DNA of 64,000 bases from Hyalella azteca (lineage: Eukaryota; Arthropoda; Malacostraca; Amphipoda; Hyalellidae), in assembly GCF_000764305.2 (NCBI RefSeq), contig NW_025940784.1, positions 1 to 64,000 on the forward strand, written 5' to 3'. Position 1 is the first letter of the stretch. Each line of letters begins with the position of its first letter. Both the position numbers and the translations under genes were made by a program. This document shows positions 61,001 to 64,000 of the stretch, piece after piece. The notes beneath the pieces were generated by a model that searched no databases, had not been told where the DNA came from, and was given only the letters and a program-made list of their open reading frames with translations.

Positions 61001-61124
61001 GTGCCTGATAGGCCCTCGAGTATCTCACCGTAGCCCGCTCTGTTGCCAGCCCTGTTACTGCTGCTGCTCTCGGGTCGCAAGAAAAACCCGCTGTCTGGGC
61101 TCTCGAAATGAAGATCAACTGCCC
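55025..61124 (-). CDS. TMEM132: TMEM132-family adhesion receptor, 5' end missing, eleven exons seen
   Basis: Single-pass neural cell-adhesion protein with bacterial-adhesin-like immunoglobulin domains. Exons (minus): 61124-60251, 59960-59784, 59583-59388, 59133-58990, 58727-58428, 58088-57906, 57656-57465, 57341-57234, 56791-56711, 56493-56260, 56071-55025; phases agree, giving 1,177 codons without the signal-peptide exon. Family landmarks in order are YGPFSTKQTVPARY, EVPKDAPAGEARITWAV, NTAVLTGRQVSRAMKVLVVS, FTVWMPELPLLLHV with LSQIRGWKAP, VTELVSHSLRVADTG and SLDPKVVEV. The transmembrane segment YVLLSFFGIAVVVFAASCIV is followed by the cytoplasmic HDWVWLG motif. Introns after exons 5 and 9 appear to use GC donors (both CAG|GCACGT). 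The tail is Pro/Asn-rich. Paralogue A-E cannot be assigned; insects have a single gene. Confidence 0.92.
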
Positions 61125-61323
61125 CTGCACAGACAAACAACGGCTCTGAGGATACAAAATTACTTCAAGAGGGAGCGCAGATACTGCGCAGATCACAGGC
61201 AAATACCGCCTCCCCTCCCACAAATTTTGAACGATGCAAGGGCTGATGAGTGTTTTAGGAACGGCATGAATGGATTGATAGTTCAGCAAGTTAAACTGTT
61301 TAATTGTATTCTGTTTGATCAAT

Positions 61324-61475
61324 GAAAAAAATATAACTCAGTACTCACTGCAGTGAGTGACAGAGAGCGCATTTTCTCGTCGACGCAAACGTGAAGTCAC
61401 GGACGGACAGACAGACGGACGGAAATGACGAGCACAATGGCGCCTTTTTTCCATAAATGAGAAAATGCGCTAAAA
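61324..61475 (+). mobile_element. MITE with (GGAC)n core, copy upstream of TMEM132 exons
   Basis: The same unit as at 48108-48272: ATATAACTCAGTACTCACTG, then GCGCATTTTCTC (61367), a shorter GGACGGAC array and GAGAAAATGCGC (to 61470). Confidence 0.8.
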
Positions 61476-64000
61476 ACAATAATGTCCTTAGCGTGAACAC
61501 GTTATTATATGAAATCTTGTTCGCCCGAAACGTAGAACGAAATCTAACGAATGCAGAATACGAGACGTTTTAAGTCACTCTCCAATGTTAAATAAAAAGC
61601 CTTGTTTAAAGTGAATTCTATAGAAGTGTCTAAACTCCTGCGCGAGGCTGCATGCTCTCTGAAGCCCTCATCGGAATGCGATTGAATCCAATGCTGCGGC
61701 TTCGCAGTTTGGCACATTTATAGAGAATCGATGAGATGAATTCGCATGACTTTCAGCGGACTGGAAATTCAAACGAAAAATAGCCTCGAGAATAATGGAA
61801 TAAATTGAGCTGGGAGTTCAGATTAGCTGAGACTCAGTATCTGCAGCAAAGCAAATCCCAGTTTTTATGCTCCTGAAGGTGAGTATGGAATAGAATGTGA
61901 GACTATTTCATTTGGAGCTGTACGTCTTGCTCTATTTATTTAATCTTCAGCCCTTCTACAAATATTATTTCATTTACTGACACTAATCAATGCATGTAAC
62001 TTACAACTAGTCCATTGCCTGACAAATTAAATCAAGTCTAGAATAAAAATAAATGGCCCTTTCTAGAAGGTTTAGAAAATAAAGGTCTAGAAGAAAATAA
62101 GGTCTAGAGACAATATATATTATCGTAAGATTGTACGCCTGTTCTCTGCGCCAACCGTATTTTCCAGTGGTTGTAGGTCTCGAAAACATTTTATTGTGCA
62201 ATTTGATGATCCGCTAGAAAACTAAATTTTTTTACTGGAGTCATAGTAGTTAAAATATTCGAGGTCCTTCACTATATTGATTTAGTCTGTTAATTATGTT
62301 AGAGAGTCACACAAAAGCGTTAAGAAACATAAGCATTAAAATCATTGATCAGAAAAATCAGAACTACGTTATTCGTTTACGTTTCAAATAATTTATTTCT
62401 GAATTTTTAACCACTGGCAATATTTTCCATGGTTTGAACAACAGGCATGAAAAGTGACAATTAGCGCCAATGATCAGTATTTTGGCCCGTATACAGTTGT
62501 AGGTAGAATCTTTACCACGGAGTAGTGCAACGGCAACCACATAACGGCAACCACAATGAGTAGTTGTGCAAGTGTAGTTTTTCGGTAGTTTGATCCCTGC
62601 TTAGATTCAACTGAAACCGTTGGGCTGAAAAGTTTCGCTGAGCCCAAATCCACCTTTAAATTTTGTAGGCAGGCTATCGGCACTGCAGGGTCGCGTGCCA
62701 GATTGCAATCAAGGGCTAGAGGCCTGCTGCTAAATACTGAACTGCATCACCAGGTCATGGCAGTCACATGCAGCCATTTTTGCCGCGTCTGATTCTATAA
62801 CTCAACGGCCTTCTTAGCAGCCCTCTTCATGCGGCAGATGAATAATAAATTGTTTATATAGCATCGATGATCGTCATATGTTGATCAGCAGTTATCCGTG
62901 AATTAATGAATGTTTTCGATGAAAGTTTTATAAGGGAAATAAAAATATTAGTACATCAAATCTTCCATTCCCATCATTCATTTATATTACATTCGATTTT
63001 CAAGATTTCTACAAGATTTTAGCTAAATTTAAACTTTGATAACACACGGAAATTTAGTAAAATCAAATGATTTTCATTTAAAACAGTTAGATATACATAT
63101 ATGATGTATTATATAACACGCGAATCGAGCTTATAGTTTTCAATTCGAACATAGCCTCAAAGAGCCGTTGTTATTCACTTAGTATATAGAAAATTTCGTG
63201 GCAAATTCACATTACACATCTGGTCACAAATATATGCCCATAACACACATATGATCTTGGACAAACCAGATGGCTTAGTATATCCATAATTACGAAAGAA
63301 TTTGCTACCGAGACGTTGTAGGCAATAGAAAAATGGCGGGAATTCGACTACATTTCTATAACCTATAGGAACGAGCAGAGAGAAAGCGAGCCAGTCTCTG
63401 GGCATGTAAGTTTCCGGCCGACGTTGCCTGTAGTGTAGCGGCAAATGAACTTTTCAGAAACACCGAAGAAAACTCGCTATATAGTCTACGTTGAGAAGCA
63501 TTTTGTTCCAGACACTGCATACAGGAATCGAAAATGAGAGGTATGTCTTTGCGAAAGAGATTTGCCCACAACAGATTCATCCACAAAGTGCATAAGCCCC
63601 AATATTTGATTATATAGATATAATTTGGCTAAACTCATGGGAAACTTTCATGCACAAATTGCAAAATATAATACGCTATTGAAAGTCTACTGTAATCTTC
63701 TATCAAGCCCTCTGAAGAAATAAATGTAACTTGCCTAATGATTTTCATTATAAAAGAGGATTCACATCTATATAATAATTCCTTTAAAGCATTTCCAAGA
63801 ACTCAAATGTACACAAGCTACAAAGAAAACAAAGTTGCTCACTGAAAAAAAATCAGACGAAAATCCTTTTCTCTAAATTAAGAGTAAAGGCATACTACTT
63901 AAAATTGAAGTATAAAACCGAGATTTTTGACCTAACATTTCAGATTGCAACTCGAGTGCAATTTGATCTCAGCGCCTCGGGCTGTCGACCTCAATACCAA
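61476..64000. other. No supported gene
   Basis: The first TMEM132 exon(s), with the signal peptide, should lie upstream on the minus strand, here or beyond the window, but I could not recognise them. AT-rich, no named repeat. Confidence 0.4.

Noticed and set aside
63175..63444. Minus-strand frame of 89 codons as an upstream TMEM132 exon
   Set aside because: It has no signal-peptide pattern, no TMEM132 similarity and no supporting splice sites in the right phase.

Overview
The window is nuclear DNA of an animal with split genes, almost certainly an arthropod and most plausibly a crustacean. Six protein-coding genes with GT-AG (and a few GC-AG) introns sit in AT-rich sequence full of short inverted-repeat DNA transposons, decayed LINE fragments and minisatellites. 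The species is not identifiable by eye. The presence of IQGAP and IFT27, both absent from Drosophila, argues against a fly.

Layout, left to right. 1.1-2.5 kb (-): ECHDC1, an ethylmalonyl-CoA decarboxylase of the crotonase fold. 4.2-13.1 kb (-): an IQGAP scaffold protein whose first exon(s) I could not find. 13.1-18.7 kb: a transposon nest, including three DNA elements inserted one inside another, and a 38-bp Nextera mate-pair junction adapter left in the assembly at 17371-17408. 18.7-21.7 kb: a RING-like remnant and a LINE remnant interrupted by a hAT-type MITE. 21.8-24.2 kb (+): a compact gene with its own TATA promoter that encodes two RING fingers followed by a lysine-free, ubiquitin-sized C-terminal domain ending Gly-Gly-Cys-Tyr. 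I do not recognise this architecture and consider it the most interesting protein here. 24.2-36.8 kb: no supported host gene; LINE, SINE, hAT MITEs, minisatellites and a possible Penelope-like remnant. 36.8-42.0 kb (-): IFT27. 44.1-49.7 kb (+): a tectonic (TCTN). 49.7-55.0 kb: no gene seen. 55.0-61.1 kb (-): a TMEM132-family adhesion receptor, 5' end missing. 61.1-64 kb: no gene seen.

Functional links. IFT27 and tectonic are both cilium genes (IFT-B cargo adaptor and transition-zone protein) transcribed away from each other across 2.1 kb that contains a full RFX X-box palindrome and a second weaker one, so a shared ciliary promoter is likely. The other genes have no obvious pathway link. Exon coordinates come from reading splice sites together with conserved family sequence and frame; all junctions proposed keep frame. 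No computation or database search was run.
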